Origin: Candidatus Vallotiella hemipterorum | Lineage (GTDB): Bacteria; Pseudomonadota; Gammaproteobacteria; Burkholderiales; Burkholderiaceae | Assembly: GCF_910593725.1 (NCBI RefSeq) | Contig: NZ_OU343032.1 | Span: forward strand, 1 to 64,000 | Direction: 5' to 3' | DNA length: 64,000 nucleotides | Shown: positions 31,840 through 41,328 of the stretch, piece after piece | How positions within the stretch are numbered: the first letter of the stretch is position 1 | How the letters are laid out: each line of letters begins with the position of its first letter | Program-made: the position numbers and the translations under genes | Notes under the pieces: model-generated | Seen by the model: the letters and a program-made list of their open reading frames with translations, nothing else | Told to the model about the DNA's origin: nothing | Databases searched by the model: none

Positions 31840-33136
31840 CTCGGTACGTTGTTTGCAATATATTTTACTCACGTGCCGAGATAATTATTTATGATGGCAG
31901 AGGAATCCAGCCTTCCGGCACTAGATGTTTATTATAACGCCCAGGTAGAAAGTTAGTAAAAGCGTGTGCATACAAGTTATAGTGACGCACGACTTGCGCA
32001 CGAAAATCGAAGAACAGTGGAACTAATATCAAGCTGCGTTATTGTTCAACGACGGTATTAGTATTACGGATAGACCTATGTTGGAAGCGATTAAAAAGGA
32101 ATCTGGCGACGTGTGGTAGATAGGATACAGCTTTCACAGCTAGGGTTTGCCAATACACCTATGTCACATACGCATATAAACGTCGTATTATGTATACTTT
32201 GTCACAGCAAAGCTAGTTGAATATTTAAAGATATCAGTTTCAGACTAGCGTAGTACGCATAATCGATAGCTAATAAATTTAGCCCTCTCTGAGACAAAAG
32301 AATTATTCTTCTGTCACCACTCGGATTCTCACTAAGAGGTAAATCATTTAATTTATCAATGGAAGATGTCGCGTTGTCCTTAGTCATTGCGATACGTGCT
32401 AATAAGCTAATCCTCATTACTGAGCTACCTAACGCGATTGACGTTGATAGCGGATGTGCCCTATAAGCTATTGCTTAAGAGCGCATAGAAAATCTATAAT
32501 GCTCAGATAGATCACTAAAATCGCGCTCATGCGAACTTCTATCTGAGCACGCAATCTGCTCATGCCATGTAGTATGATATTTATATATTATTATTCCCTT
32601 ATAACTAGATGACAGCATCTTGCTAAAATTATTTCTGCATGACAAAATCCATATAATAATTTCACACAAGAAGCCAAAAGCTTACGTAAAATAGTACTAG
32701 ATGATGTCATCAGCATCTAGTACTTAGTTATTCTTAGAAGAGGGCTAATTAAACACTTAAGATAAACAGTATACTAGTACGATGTGCGGGCATCAGATCG
32801 ACGAGAATCAGATCAACTGCGTGCGATATTGACTATTTCTTAGCACTCAAACGTGACGGCGTAATATGCGGATTCTCGGCGCTATACCCCATACCCGAAA
32901 AACAGCCTGGAGAAATAGCGCGTTAAATTTGTAGCGTCGGTGATTAACTTATCTGTTTAAAAAACATTGAGTAAACGCGCCTCAGCGAGCTGCTAATGCG
33001 CTTTACTAACAGCCCGAACCGAATACCAGTTCCTAACGCGAGGTTTCGTACAAGCAATAGTTACGATCTTCCGCAAGACCAGAGTCATCTGTATAACTAA
33101 CAGCGCAAGTTACTTGTGTTAATTAAGAAACTCGAA
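31840..33136 (+). pseudogene. argA: argA (N-acetylglutamate synthase), decayed by frameshifts and stops
   Basis: Hand translation across frames recovers ArgA almost end to end. QVIVTHDLRTKIEEQW followed by DGISITDRPMLEAIKKESGD is near 31950-32130; VDRIQLSQLGFANTPMSHTH near 32115-32180; IILLSPLGFSLRGKSFNLSM and EDVALSLVIAIRANKLILIT near 32290-32430; DDSILLKLFLHDKIHIIISH near 32600; RDGVICGFSALYPIPEKQPG near 32850; ARTEYQFLTRGFVQA near 33015; and LYN-stop-QRKLLVLIKKLE at 33089-33136. Free-living Burkholderia carry argA directly upstream of yggX, which is exactly this position. Each block is in a different frame, and one conserved Trp codon has become TAA. Loss removes the first committed step of ornithine/arginine synthesis unless ArgJ compensates. 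The assignment rests on recalled family sequence and synteny, and is strong. Confidence 0.88.
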
Positions 33137-33193
33137 ACATTCATAGAGAGCCCGAAGATTAGTATTGAGCCTTAATATTGTAGGAGAAGTATA

Positions 33194-33475
33194 ATGGCCC
33201 GAATGGTTTACTGCATAAAACTCGGCAAAGAAGCGGTAGGATTGGAATTTCCTCCATTGCCAGGCAAGCTTGGTGAGCGTATTTTTAAATGCATCTCGAA
33301 GGAAATATGGCAGGCTTGGCTGAAACAGCAGACGATGTTAATCAACGAAAACCGATTGAATATGGTTGATCCTCACGCACGTCAATATCTATTAAAACAA
33401 ACTGAAAAATTCTTATTTGGGGAAGGCTCGGATGCCGTATCTGGCTACGTGCAACCCCTAACAGCCAATCTATAG
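33194..33475 (+). CDS. yggX: probable Fe(2+)-trafficking / oxidative damage protection protein
   Basis: A 93-residue YggX family protein, beginning [20 protein letters not shown] and containing [20 protein letters not shown]. YggX proteins help protect iron-sulfur clusters against superoxide and have a role in iron handling. The Cys at residue 7 is the conserved family cysteine. The start ATG at 33194 follows AGGAGA at 33182-33187. The C-terminus ([14 protein letters not shown]) is as in Burkholderia. In relatives it is paired with argA; here the argA partner is a wreck while yggX stays intact, so it must now have its own expression signal or use the remnant promoter. Confidence 0.95.
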   Translation: MARMVYCIKLGKEAVGLEFPPLPGKLGERIFKCISKEIWQAWLKQQTMLINENRLNMVDPHARQYLLKQTEKFLFGEGSDAVSGYVQPLTANL

Positions 33476-33611
33476 GATATGGGACTTTTATGTATGTATA
33501 CCGTATTCGTTAAAGATAAAATATAACATACTCAGCTTTATATGCTTCATACAGAACTTCCGTGCTTTATGTATTGAGTTTAAAAATCGTAAGCGACACA
33601 CATCCAATATG

Positions 33612-34991
33612 CTATGCACCTAACGCTTTAACTTCCTCAATCGCTTGCTCAATACGCTCAACAGCTATTACATGAAGACCATCTATCGGCTGCTTTGGTA
33701 TATTAGCTTTAGGAATTAACGCTATTGCGAAACCCAGCTTCATTGCTTCTTTTAGGCGCTCTTGACCCCGTATACAAGGGCGAATTTCACCGGCTAGCCC
33801 AACTTCACCGAACACGATTAACCCATGCGGCAAAGGCTTGTTGTACATCGATGACTGAATTGCAAGTAATACAGCTAAATCCGCCGCCGGCTCGACAATT
33901 TTTACGCCACCAACAACATTCAAGAAAATATCCTGATCAAAGCATACAATGCCTGCGTGCCGGTGGAGAACCGCGAGCAGCATTGCAAGCCGATTTTGCT
34001 CTAAACCCACGGCTAATCGGCGAGGGTTTAGAGCTTGAGCTGTATCGACTAGTGCTTGTACCTCTACCAGAAATGGTCTTGACCCCTCTTGAGTAACTAG
34101 CACGCACGAGCCAGGAACTGTATGCTTGTGCTGCGACAAGAACAAAGCCGATGGATTAGACACGCTATGCAAACCACGCTCTGTCATTGCAAATATACCA
34201 AGTTCATTAGCTGCACCGAAGCGGTTTTTAAATGCCCGAACTAGCCGGAATGATAAATGAGTATCGCCCTCGAAATACAGAACTGTATCTACGATATGCT
34301 CAAGCACTCTAGGACCAGCAAGCGCACCTTCTTTAGTTACGTGGCCGACCATAATAATAGTTGCCCCAGATTGCTTAGCGATCCGCGTTAGTTGCGAAGC
34401 ACACTCTCGAACTTGCGCCACAGATCCGGGCGATGAACTCAGTACATCTGAATAGATTGTCTGGATCGAATCTAGAACGATAATGTCTGGCTTGATAGCA
34501 TCAATTGATACTTGTAACCTCTGCAGTTGAACCTCTTCGAGAAGCTGCAACTCACCCGCCTGGTTAACATGTTTATCGAGCAGACCAAGCCTCTGCGCAC
34601 GTAAAGCGATCTGAGCGCTAGATTCTTCACCACTAATATATAGTGCTCGTCGTTCGCTAGAGATCTTAGAAAGTGCCTGAAGTAGTAATGTCGACTTACC
34701 GATACCGGGATCGCCGCCGATCAGAACCACACTACCAGTGACCAGACCACCACCAAGCACACGATCGAACTCGCTAATACCGGTCAAGTAGCGTGGCATA
34801 TCTGGCACATTAATATCAGCAAGCTTACACGATAGATTATTTTTAGTAAGAGCTTGGTAGCGATAGTTAACCGCAGCAGCATCGAATTTAGCCAGGGTAT
34901 TCCAGTTATGACAAAATGAGCATTGGCCCTGCCACTTTTGCAGCTGCGCGCCGCAGTTATTACAGATAAAGACAGTTTTTACTTTTGCCAT
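33612..34991 (-). CDS. radA: DNA repair protein RadA (Sms)
   Basis: RadA is a RecA-like ATPase that drives branch migration of recombination intermediates. With the start at ATG 34991 (MAKVKTVFICNNCG) it has 459 residues; an 18-codon upstream extension of the open frame is not conserved. In order: an N-terminal C4 zinc finger (CNNCG, CSFC), Walker A GGDPGIGKSTLLLQ, Walker B IIVLDSIQTIY, the RadA motif FKNRFGAANELGIF (K-N-R-F-G) and the C-terminal Lon-like domain (VGGVKIVEPAADLAVLLA). It starts 14 bp after the alr stop, so alr and radA form an operon. Confidence 0.96.
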   Translation of the reverse strand: MAKVKTVFICNNCGAQLQKWQGQCSFCHNWNTLAKFDAAAVNYRYQALTKNNLSCKLADINVPDMPRYLTGISEFDRVLGGGLVTGSVVLIGGDPGIGKSTLLLQALSKISSERRALYISGEESSAQIALRAQRLGLLDKHVNQAGELQLLEEVQLQRLQVSIDAIKPDIIVLDSIQTIYSDVLSSSPGSVAQVRECASQLTRIAKQSGATIIMVGHVTKEGALAGPRVLEHIVDTVLYFEGDTHLSFRLVRAFKNRFGAANELGIFAMTERGLHSVSNPSALFLSQHKHTVPGSCVLVTQEGSRPFLVEVQALVDTAQALNPRRLAVGLEQNRLAMLLAVLHRHAGIVCFDQDIFLNVVGGVKIVEPAADLAVLLAIQSSMYNKPLPHGLIVFGEVGLAGEIRPCIRGQERLKEAMKLGFAIALIPKANIPKQPIDGLHVIAVERIEQAIEEVKALGA

Positions 34992-35005
34992 GTCCCTGCT
35001 CTGCA

Positions 35006-36076
35006 TTATTCCGAACATACCGGCACACGTTGGGCGATCGCGCACATCAACTCATAACCAACTGTTCCACATGCTACCGCGACATCATCAATCAGTACGT
35101 CTCTCCCCCATAGCTCTACTGAGCTGCCGATGATCGCACTTGGACACAAAGATAGATCTACGGTTAACATATCCATTGATACTCGACCGACAACCCGTGT
35201 TCGAACCCCATCGACTAGGATTGGTGTACCTTCGGGTGCGCAACGTGGGTAGCCATCCGCGTATCCGCACGCCACAATACCAATACGCATACGCTCCTGC
35301 GCTTTAAAGATTGAACCATAGCCCACTCCATCCCCAGGCTCGACCGTCTGCACAGCAATCAATTCGGAGCTTAACGTCATTGCTGGCTGTAGCCCTAAGC
35401 CCTGTATCGCAGCTAACATACCTGACGGCGAGGCGCCATATAACATGATTCCAGGCCGTATCCAGTCAAAATGAGTATGTGGATGCCATAGGGTCGCAGC
35501 TGAGTTTGAGAGGCTGCGTGCACCTAGAATACCATTAGCACCATGCTCAAATATCTCTAATTGGTGCTGAACTCCGCTCGCACTCTCAGCACTTGAAAAA
35601 TGAGTCATCAGTGTGATCTGCCCGATGCTACTACACGCCCTCGCACGTCTCCATGCTGCATAATACTTTTCAGCTACATAGCCAAGCCGGTTCATGCCAC
35701 TATTCATCTTTAATTGGATATTAACCGGCTTAGAGAGCTGTGCCATTTCTAGCATCCGCAACTGTTCATCGCAATGCACGGTTGTTGTTAAACTGTAGTG
35801 GTCAATTATATTAATATCAATTATACACTCGCTCCCTTCCAATAATAAAATTGGGCCAGCCCAGCCTAATTCACGCAATTTAACTGCCTCTTCTAGATTA
35901 AGCAGACCGAAGCCGTCTGTAGAATTCAGGCCAGAAAACGCTCGATTTAAACCATGCCCATAGGCATTAGCTTTAACAACGGCCCAAACCTTAGATTTTG
36001 GGGCATAGCGGCGGGCAATAGAGAGGTTGTTGAAAAGAGCTGCAGTATGAATCGTAGCAAGGAGTGGGCGGGGCAT
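35006..36076 (-). CDS. alr: alanine racemase
   Basis: A PLP-dependent enzyme that makes D-alanine for peptidoglycan. The conserved start is [18 protein letters not shown], so I choose ATG 36076 (356 residues); the open frame extends 11 codons further. The PLP lysine motif is [13 protein letters not shown] near residue 33. The catalytic tyrosine region [12 protein letters not shown] and [12 protein letters not shown] are present, and the C-terminus PLP-phosphate side is normal. The length matches Burkholderia Alr. It is followed by radA after 14 bp. The lplT remnant lies divergently upstream, the same arrangement as in free-living relatives. Its presence implies a retained cell wall. Confidence 0.95.
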   Translation of the reverse strand: MPRPLLATIHTAALFNNLSIARRYAPKSKVWAVVKANAYGHGLNRAFSGLNSTDGFGLLNLEEAVKLRELGWAGPILLLEGSECIIDINIIDHYSLTTTVHCDEQLRMLEMAQLSKPVNIQLKMNSGMNRLGYVAEKYYAAWRRARACSSIGQITLMTHFSSAESASGVQHQLEIFEHGANGILGARSLSNSAATLWHPHTHFDWIRPGIMLYGASPSGMLAAIQGLGLQPAMTLSSELIAVQTVEPGDGVGYGSIFKAQERMRIGIVACGYADGYPRCAPEGTPILVDGVRTRVVGRVSMDMLTVDLSLCPSAIIGSSVELWGRDVLIDDVAVACGTVGYELMCAIAQRVPVCSE

Positions 36077-36249
36077 AAATTTATGTGCTCTAATATCTCT
36101 GCAAATCAACTATATAAGAGCATGATCGCTAGTCTAGGCTCTTGTGGTTATAAGTTGTAAAGTGCGTACGCACAAGTAATATTCAGCAAGATCGCTCTAC
36201 AGATTAATTTGACAACCGCTGCTAATCCTGGGATTTAATTCAACTCCAA

Positions 36250-36460
36250 ATGAAAAAATTTTTACGCTATTATGAAGTATATAATTTTTTCCCTGAAAGT
36301 GCGCGCCGATGATGTTTTTATAGATCTATTGAAGAGAGCTTCACGCGTTATATTTTATAACGCCACCCCTAAAATGGTTCAGCACCGCGGTATCTTACGT
36401 AACACCTGCCGTTTTTATTGATAAATTTACAGGTTTTTAGCGCGCAAGTTTATGCTTTTT
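36250..36460 (+). pseudogene. lplT: lplT (lysophospholipid transporter), N-terminal remnant
   Basis: An ATG at 36250 begins MKKFLRYY, and in a shifted frame the same DNA continues with family-like residues: TLL..I.FFP in place of TIMAAQFFSS, then ITPPLKWFSTAVSYVTPAVF near 36360-36425, which fits the LplT segment TPLLK.FFTVSYV..PFV. At least two frame changes and several stops are needed. LplT lies divergently beside alr in Burkholderia, as here. Nothing recognisable follows 36460, so most of the roughly 1.3-kb gene is gone. The identification rests on about 60 residues and synteny. Confidence 0.5.
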
Positions 36461-36463
36461 TTC

Positions 36464-36504
36464 ACATGCAACTAGGTATAATATAATTCTACCTAGTTGC
36501 ATGT
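36464..36504. repeat. perfect 15-bp inverted repeat
   Basis: ACATGCAACTAGGTA (36464-36478) is exactly complementary to TACCTAGTTGCATGT (36490-36504), with an 11-nt AT-rich loop containing TATAAT. It is directly downstream of the recognisable lplT remnant. It could be a former terminator, an operator or a transposon-like end. Confidence 0.75.
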
Positions 36505-37111
36505 ACTGGTGCAGACCTATAATTTTAACCCATTATATGGGAGGATTGTCATACTAATTATTTGAGATAAGAATAATAAGTAACGTTGATTATTAAATAT
36601 ACCTACGACTGATTTGTCTACTTGTTATCTGACTATAATCGGCAATTTTTAGATTATGCGAATGCATTTACTAGTTACGCTTCTAATCTGCATAAGCGCT
36701 TTCTACGTAAATAGCCTAACTGATTAAATCAGGCTTCTTTATAACTCTGCCGGGTGCTTCGGTTCTCTGTAATACTATATAAACTCTCCGGCGATTACTA
36801 TATTCTTCTATGCTGCAGAAGATACATTATAACCATAGTGCTCATGGGGATATAAATGATAATGTTTTATAGATAGCGTTAGCAACTATGCTAACTACAA
36901 TAATATTATTATATATAGTAAATCCATGTCTATCCTACTAGATAAAACGCATTAACACCCATTCTGTTTTTAGAGTAAGAAGTACGTCGTCTTTTTGCTA
37001 CTTCGATTTTTATCGTTCTGCACTAGTACAAGCATATACTACTAGTAAGCTAGCGTTTAATAACTGATATCAGTCCTTTCGATACACTAAACCTATGATA
37101 CATAGGCGGAG
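36505..37111. other. intergenic region before thiD
   Basis: No gene or further lplT-like sequence recognisable. A GCCTAACTGATT/AAATCAGGC dyad lies near 36715-36735. Confidence 0.45.
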
Positions 37112-37945
37112 TTGATTGCCAAGGCATATCTCTGGTATGGAGTGTATATCATTCTTAATGTACTAACAATTGCCGGATCCGATCCAAGTGGCGGAGCTGG
37201 CATACAGGCTGATCTTAAAACCTTTTCCGCGTTAGGCGTATATGGCGCTACAGCGATTACGGCCTTGACCGCTCAAAACACGCAGGGTGTCACAGCATTA
37301 TATCCAGTAGCTGATTATATTGTTGCCGCTCAACTAGACGCGGTATTTAGAGATCTGCGTATCGATGCAGTTAAAATAGGCATGCTGGCGAATGTAGAAA
37401 ATGTACTGGCAGTTTCTTCTGTAATAGAGCGGTATAAGCCTGCACATGTAGTACTCGATACTGTAATATGCTCGTCTAACGGATACTTGTTGCTTGAGCC
37501 TTGTGCACTAGCTGCGCTAAGGGACCGATTATTACCATTAGCAAGCATTATTACGCCTAACTTGCATGAAGCGTCAGTGCTACTTGGCGAACCCGTTGCT
37601 GCTGATGAAGTGCAGATGATATACCAAGGCGATGCTCTGCGCGCACTAGGAGCGCAAGCGGTGCTCATTAAGGGAGGGCATTTACTAGGCAACTGCAGTC
37701 CAGACTGGCTGATTGAGAAGAGTGGTCATACTCGGATATCTAGTGTCCGTCTTAAGGTTATAGGCACACATGGCACCGGCTGCACATTATCTGCTGCGAT
37801 TGCGGCGTTACGCCCACAGAATCGAGACTGGACTAACGCCGTTAACAACGCTAAGATTTATATAAACCAAGCATTACTTCAAAGCACTCGACTTTCAGTC
37901 GGACTGGGTACCGGTCCGCTGCACCACTTCCATGCATGGTGGTAA
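37112..37945 (+). CDS. thiD: hydroxymethylpyrimidine / phosphomethylpyrimidine kinase
   Basis: A ribokinase-fold enzyme that phosphorylates HMP and HMP-P, following ThiC. The N-terminal motif NVLTIAGSDPSGGAGIQAD, the central ITPNLHEASVLLGEP and the catalytic GTHGTGCTLSAAIA are all present. In the middle, where the family usually reads LDPVM, this protein has VVLDTVICSSNG, so a conserved proline is replaced. The frame is open from TTG 37112 (277 residues with that start). The ribosome-binding purines GGCGGA end only one base before it, and GTG 37142 is an alternative, so the exact start is uncertain; conserved sequence begins at NVLT. It is isolated, not linked to thiC, as is common in Burkholderia. 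Confidence 0.92.
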   Translation: MIAKAYLWYGVYIILNVLTIAGSDPSGGAGIQADLKTFSALGVYGATAITALTAQNTQGVTALYPVADYIVAAQLDAVFRDLRIDAVKIGMLANVENVLAVSSVIERYKPAHVVLDTVICSSNGYLLLEPCALAALRDRLLPLASIITPNLHEASVLLGEPVAADEVQMIYQGDALRALGAQAVLIKGGHLLGNCSPDWLIEKSGHTRISSVRLKVIGTHGTGCTLSAAIAALRPQNRDWTNAVNNAKIYINQALLQSTRLSVGLGTGPLHHFHAWW

Positions 37946-38273
37946 ATATTTTGAAAAATATAGAAAACCATTCGGGCTATACCCTTCATACAAAAGATTA
38001 TCAAAACACCAGACGAGATGATACTCAGAGACGACTATAATGTCGAACTACTGCATACAAAGCCAAGCAGGCTTTGCTAGTTGGCCAGCCCAATAATCTA
38101 GTTTGTTTAATTGAAAAAGTGACAACATCAGTTTAGTTATACTGATGCACTAAAATGCACTATAAGTATAGCAGCAAAGAAACTTAAGGGATACTAATGT
38201 CTACTTTTCTGTTTTTTACTTAGTAGGCTATTAAACTAAGTAACTAACCGCTAACGGCGTGATTATGGCTACT
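37946..38273. other. intergenic region between convergent thiD and udg
   Basis: 328 bp, no gene. A hairpin AAAGCC-AAGCA-GGCTTT at 38059-38075 lies between the two convergent genes and could act as a weak bidirectional terminator. Confidence 0.45.
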
Positions 38274-39284
38274 TTATCTGTTAGTCTGCTTGAGATAAGC
38301 TGAGCGAGCTAAACATAAGTCGCTCCAAGCTTTGTGCTTGTCTTCTAGACTACGAAGTAGATACGCTGGATGATATGTAACAATTACTGGAACACCCTCA
38401 TACTCATGTAGACGGCCTCTCAACGAAACCATACTAGCATTAGTCTTTAAAAGACTATGGGCAGCAAAGCGGCCAAGCGCCACAATCACTTTTGGATTAA
38501 GTAGCGACACCTGTCTTTTTAGATAGGACTCACATTTCATTACCTCATGAGACTCCGGATTACGATTGCCCGGAGGGCGGCATTTTAGTACATTTGCTAT
38601 ATAAAGATTATCGCTTCGCGATAGTTGTAATGCCCGCAACATGTTGTCTAATAACTTACCAGACTGCCCAACAAATGGTTTTCCTTGTTTGTCTTCAAAT
38701 TCGCCAGGCGCTTCGCCGACTAGCATCCAGTCGGCGATTTTATCGCCAGCACCGAACACTGTATTAGTGCGCTGTTTGTATAGATGGCATAGCGTACAAT
38801 TTTCTACCCGTATCTTTAATGCTTTCCAATCTAACTGGGATACGGGTTCAATCTCTGCTGCAGCTCCCGGCACTAATTGGGCAGATATGCGATCCTGCTT
38901 GCTTATTGTGGTTTGATCTAATAAGTGGGTAGATCTTAGATCAACTAAAGATAGTTTAGATTTATTAATCGGCGAAGACAATCTTTTAGGCGCATCTGGT
39001 ACTGTTAATATAACTTCAACTTTATTTGTTGTATTAATATTTTTAATTACTTTTTTAACTTTAGTTATCTTGCAGAGATTACTTGATTGCCCGGTTAATC
39101 TACCGTTGAGAAATAGCGCCTTACCTTCTAATCGTGGGACGTCGATTAATCTACGGCTTACCTGAATAGGTGCTTTATACCTCGAATCATTACGGCATAT
39201 CCATAAAGGTGCAATGCCTAGCTCCCCTAAAATCACATTAAACTGTACCATTATAATTTTTTCATATTCCGCTTCCAGCGACAC
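38274..39284 (-). CDS. family 4 uracil-DNA glycosylase (Fe-S type)
   Basis: A 336-residue protein whose C-terminal 190 residues form a family-4 uracil-DNA glycosylase that removes uracil from DNA. The motifs are GEAPGEFEDKQGKPFVGQSG (motif 1), NVLKCRPPGNRNP (with substrate-contact Asn) and VTYHPAYLLR (motif 3). Four cysteines for an iron-sulfur cluster are in place: CTLC, then C-x15-C in KCRPP...KCESYL. The N-terminal 140 residues are weakly conserved and rich in Lys/Ser/Asn, as in Burkholderia homologues. It forms a set with rimI and tsaB upstream on the same strand (81-bp gap), the usual Burkholderia order. Confidence 0.93.
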   Translation of the reverse strand: MSLEAEYEKIIMVQFNVILGELGIAPLWICRNDSRYKAPIQVSRRLIDVPRLEGKALFLNGRLTGQSSNLCKITKVKKVIKNINTTNKVEVILTVPDAPKRLSSPINKSKLSLVDLRSTHLLDQTTISKQDRISAQLVPGAAAEIEPVSQLDWKALKIRVENCTLCHLYKQRTNTVFGAGDKIADWMLVGEAPGEFEDKQGKPFVGQSGKLLDNMLRALQLSRSDNLYIANVLKCRPPGNRNPESHEVMKCESYLKRQVSLLNPKVIVALGRFAAHSLLKTNASMVSLRGRLHEYEGVPVIVTYHPAYLLRSLEDKHKAWSDLCLARSAYLKQTNR

Positions 39285-39365
39285 ACCTGCGTGATATAAT
39301 CACGCATATTGTCTATTTACTTGTCTAAACCATTTATTTTGTGGCGGTAACTAGAACATAATAGC

Positions 39366-39821
39366 TTAAGTATATACCTTATAACGCATTACGATTGCAT
39401 CTTCGCGCCCACAATAGCCTCCAGCGTAGTAATTCTTTCGCCGCCCGATCACGATAAAGCCAAATCGATTATATAGACGTATGGCACGCCAATTAGAGCT
39501 ACGTACCTCTAGCAATATACTGCTAAGCTGCTTCGAACGGGTAATTCGTGCCGATTCTCTCAGCAAAGTTAGTCCAAATCCTTTGCCTTGGGCACGGGGC
39601 GTCACGCATAAGTTTAATAAATGCATTTCGTCTACGATAAGCATTAGTACGCAATAGCCTAGCAACATCCCAGTGATTTGCTTTAAACAAAGCGCGAAAC
39701 AGTTATTTCGTAGTAAGTCCTCGAAATCTTCTTTTTGCCAAGGAAAATCATATACATCTCGCTCAATAGCCCAAACCTTATCAAGATCGCTTTCAGTCAT
39801 GAGCTTTAGAGAGAATATCAT
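39366..39821 (-). CDS. rimI: ribosomal protein S18-alanine N-acetyltransferase
   Basis: A 151-residue GNAT acetyltransferase. RimI acetylates the N-terminal alanine of ribosomal protein S18. The acetyl-CoA motif is VTPRAQGKGFGLTLLRE (R/Q-x-x-G-x-G/A), with a preceding MHLLNLCV strand and the C-terminal VRSSNWRAIRLYNRFGFIVI typical of RimI (N..A..LY...GF). It is six bases downstream of tsaB, consistent with an operon. It is undamaged and of normal length. Confidence 0.93.
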   Translation of the reverse strand: MIFSLKLMTESDLDKVWAIERDVYDFPWQKEDFEDLLRNNCFALCLKQITGMLLGYCVLMLIVDEMHLLNLCVTPRAQGKGFGLTLLRESARITRSKQLSSILLEVRSSNWRAIRLYNRFGFIVIGRRKNYYAGGYCGREDAIVMRYKVYT

Positions 39822-39827
39822 GCGTTA

Positions 39828-40601
39828 TTAACCTATAATTTTATGACTTACCAGAGTTTCTCCCCGAGATCTTTCAAGGCTCAGATGATGGAAGCAAGCT
39901 CTTTCTCTAGAAGTGAGCGCCACTTTATCACGCACATACTCAGGAATGGCCAGATGCGCAGGCAGCGTGCGGCCAGCTATAAAAGCACACCAGCCTGCTC
40001 GCGCTAGAGCATGAGAGTGTGGCATCGCGGAGACATCAATGAAGCTAGCTAGCATCGCTGCGGGTAGCATATCTCCAAATATAGATGATGCATTACCGGC
40101 AAGTGTAAACGGCTCATCTGGGGCTGGTACATAGGCGGGTAGGGAGAGTGCTGCCGGATGACGTATCTGCCAGTCTGCGAGTTTGCTATCCCACATAAAG
40201 TCAGCCCAATAAACCTCCCCCATCCGGGCATCTAGTGCTACAAGAACCCGCCGAGTATCTGTATTCGCAAAGCGTGCGCGTTCTGCGCAGGCAAGTAACG
40301 TACTAACTGGTACTACTGGAACACCAAGACCAAATGCTAAACCTTGAGCCACACCTGCCGCTGTGCGTAGGCCGGTGAATGAGCCCGGACCAGTACCGAA
40401 AGCGACTGCAGCACAGTCAGTTAGCGTGAGTTTCGCTTCCTGTAATACTTCACATATAGCAGGTAATGCACGTGCACCAGAAACTGGGCCAATATGTTCA
40501 TGCCTGCTAATTACGTACGGCGAACTAACAGAATTAGGGATATAAACCGCTACCGAACAAAAGTCAGTAGAAGTCTCGATAGCTAGTAAGGCCTGCGGCA
40601 T
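39828..40601 (-). CDS. tsaB: tRNA t6A37 threonylcarbamoyladenosine biosynthesis protein
   Basis: TsaB is the scaffold partner of TsaD and TsaE in making t6A at position 37 of ANN-decoding tRNAs. It has 257 residues with an ASKHA fold: an N-terminal LLAIETSTDFCSVAVY strand-loop, then HIGPVSGARALPAI where relatives have H..S..LLP, and AFGTGPGSFTGLRTAAGVAQ. It leads the tsaB-rimI-udg group. The start at 40601 (MPQALLAIETST) is the conserved one. It is kept because t6A is essential in most bacteria, and decay of the surrounding DNA has not touched it. Confidence 0.94.
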   Translation of the reverse strand: MPQALLAIETSTDFCSVAVYIPNSVSSPYVISRHEHIGPVSGARALPAICEVLQEAKLTLTDCAAVAFGTGPGSFTGLRTAAGVAQGLAFGLGVPVVPVSTLLACAERARFANTDTRRVLVALDARMGEVYWADFMWDSKLADWQIRHPAALSLPAYVPAPDEPFTLAGNASSIFGDMLPAAMLASFIDVSAMPHSHALARAGWCAFIAGRTLPAHLAIPEYVRDKVALTSRERACFHHLSLERSRGETLVSHKIIG

Positions 40602-41034
40602 TAAGATCTTTATTGTTATAGAACCCTATATTAAATTATATAAGAAACTAATTCTTGAAATGCTTAGACTATACCCCTTAATTAGGGTTATAGGCGTGAT
40701 TGAACAGTTGTTAAGATCAAAATAAATAAAAGTTCGGCTTGTGCCACTCCGTACATTATTCTCGCAATACGGTCAATTGGTTTTTGGGTTTTCACTCGAA
40801 GCTTAATCAAGCTATGAAATATAAGATGTATATAACATCGATACTCGTGCCGCCCTTAAGAATACGTCTCTAGACGCTTTTGCCAGAATAGTAAATTCTA
40901 TGCAGAAATAGCATTCTGCCGTTATACCTCTGTATTACCGGACGCAGTGCAATCTTTTTACATCAGCTAGCACCGTACAGAAAATTCGAATACAATTAAA
41001 GCTTCGCGCGTTCGTAAGCTAACCTATTGTTAAG
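40602..41034. other. intergenic region between divergent tsaB and the helicase leader
   Basis: 433 bp without a recognisable gene. A minus-strand frame around 40715-40870 is open for about 50 codons (RVKTQKPIDRIARI, then MYGVAQAELLFIL) but has no start or known family. I would not call it a gene. Confidence 0.4.
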
Positions 41035-41328
41035 CTAAATCGCGCGGTTTTGCGGCGCTCTGCTCCAATCCCCGTTTAGAAACTGTCCCATCCCACCTTT
41101 GCCAAATTTGGGGTCGCGCTTGTAGACCAAGCAAGGTTCGCGGTTCCGCGCCAGGCGGTTCGCGCGTCTACAGGTTCTAACATCAGTTCGCATTTCGCGA
41201 GCTATGCCCGTTTTTCGATCTGATAAACAATATTGTTTATTGCATTCGACGATTGTGGCTGCCGATTGGCGCCTCTCGCATTTTTCCGGACCGGTTCGTG
41301 CCACAAGCCCGAAACTCATAGGATCGTC
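41035..41328 (+). promoter_or_regulatory. GC-rich leader of the DEAD-box helicase gene
   Basis: About 290 bp directly upstream of the helicase start are clearly GC-richer than other intergenic DNA in this window, at a level like coding DNA. No protein family is readable in any frame. Inverted repeats such as CCAAATTTGG near 41101 and TTCGC/GCGAG near 41183-41200 are present. Long structured 5' leaders are known for cold-shock DEAD-box helicase mRNAs, so a structured leader under selection is the best guess, but this is inference. Confidence 0.4.

Noticed and set aside
32202-32417. A minus-strand 71-residue frame resembling a MarR-type winged helix
   Set aside because: It is antisense to the argA pseudogene, whose plus-strand reading (IILLSPLGFSLRGKSFNLSM, EDVALSLVIAIRANK) aligns much better and in synteny. 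The resemblance is accidental.
32475-32669. A minus-strand 64-residue open frame
   Set aside because: It lies inside the same argA pseudogene on the other strand and has no family or ribosome site.
40715-40870. Minus-strand open stretch of about 50 codons ending VQSRL
   Set aside because: No start codon in a sensible place and no similarity to a known family. Kept only as a note.
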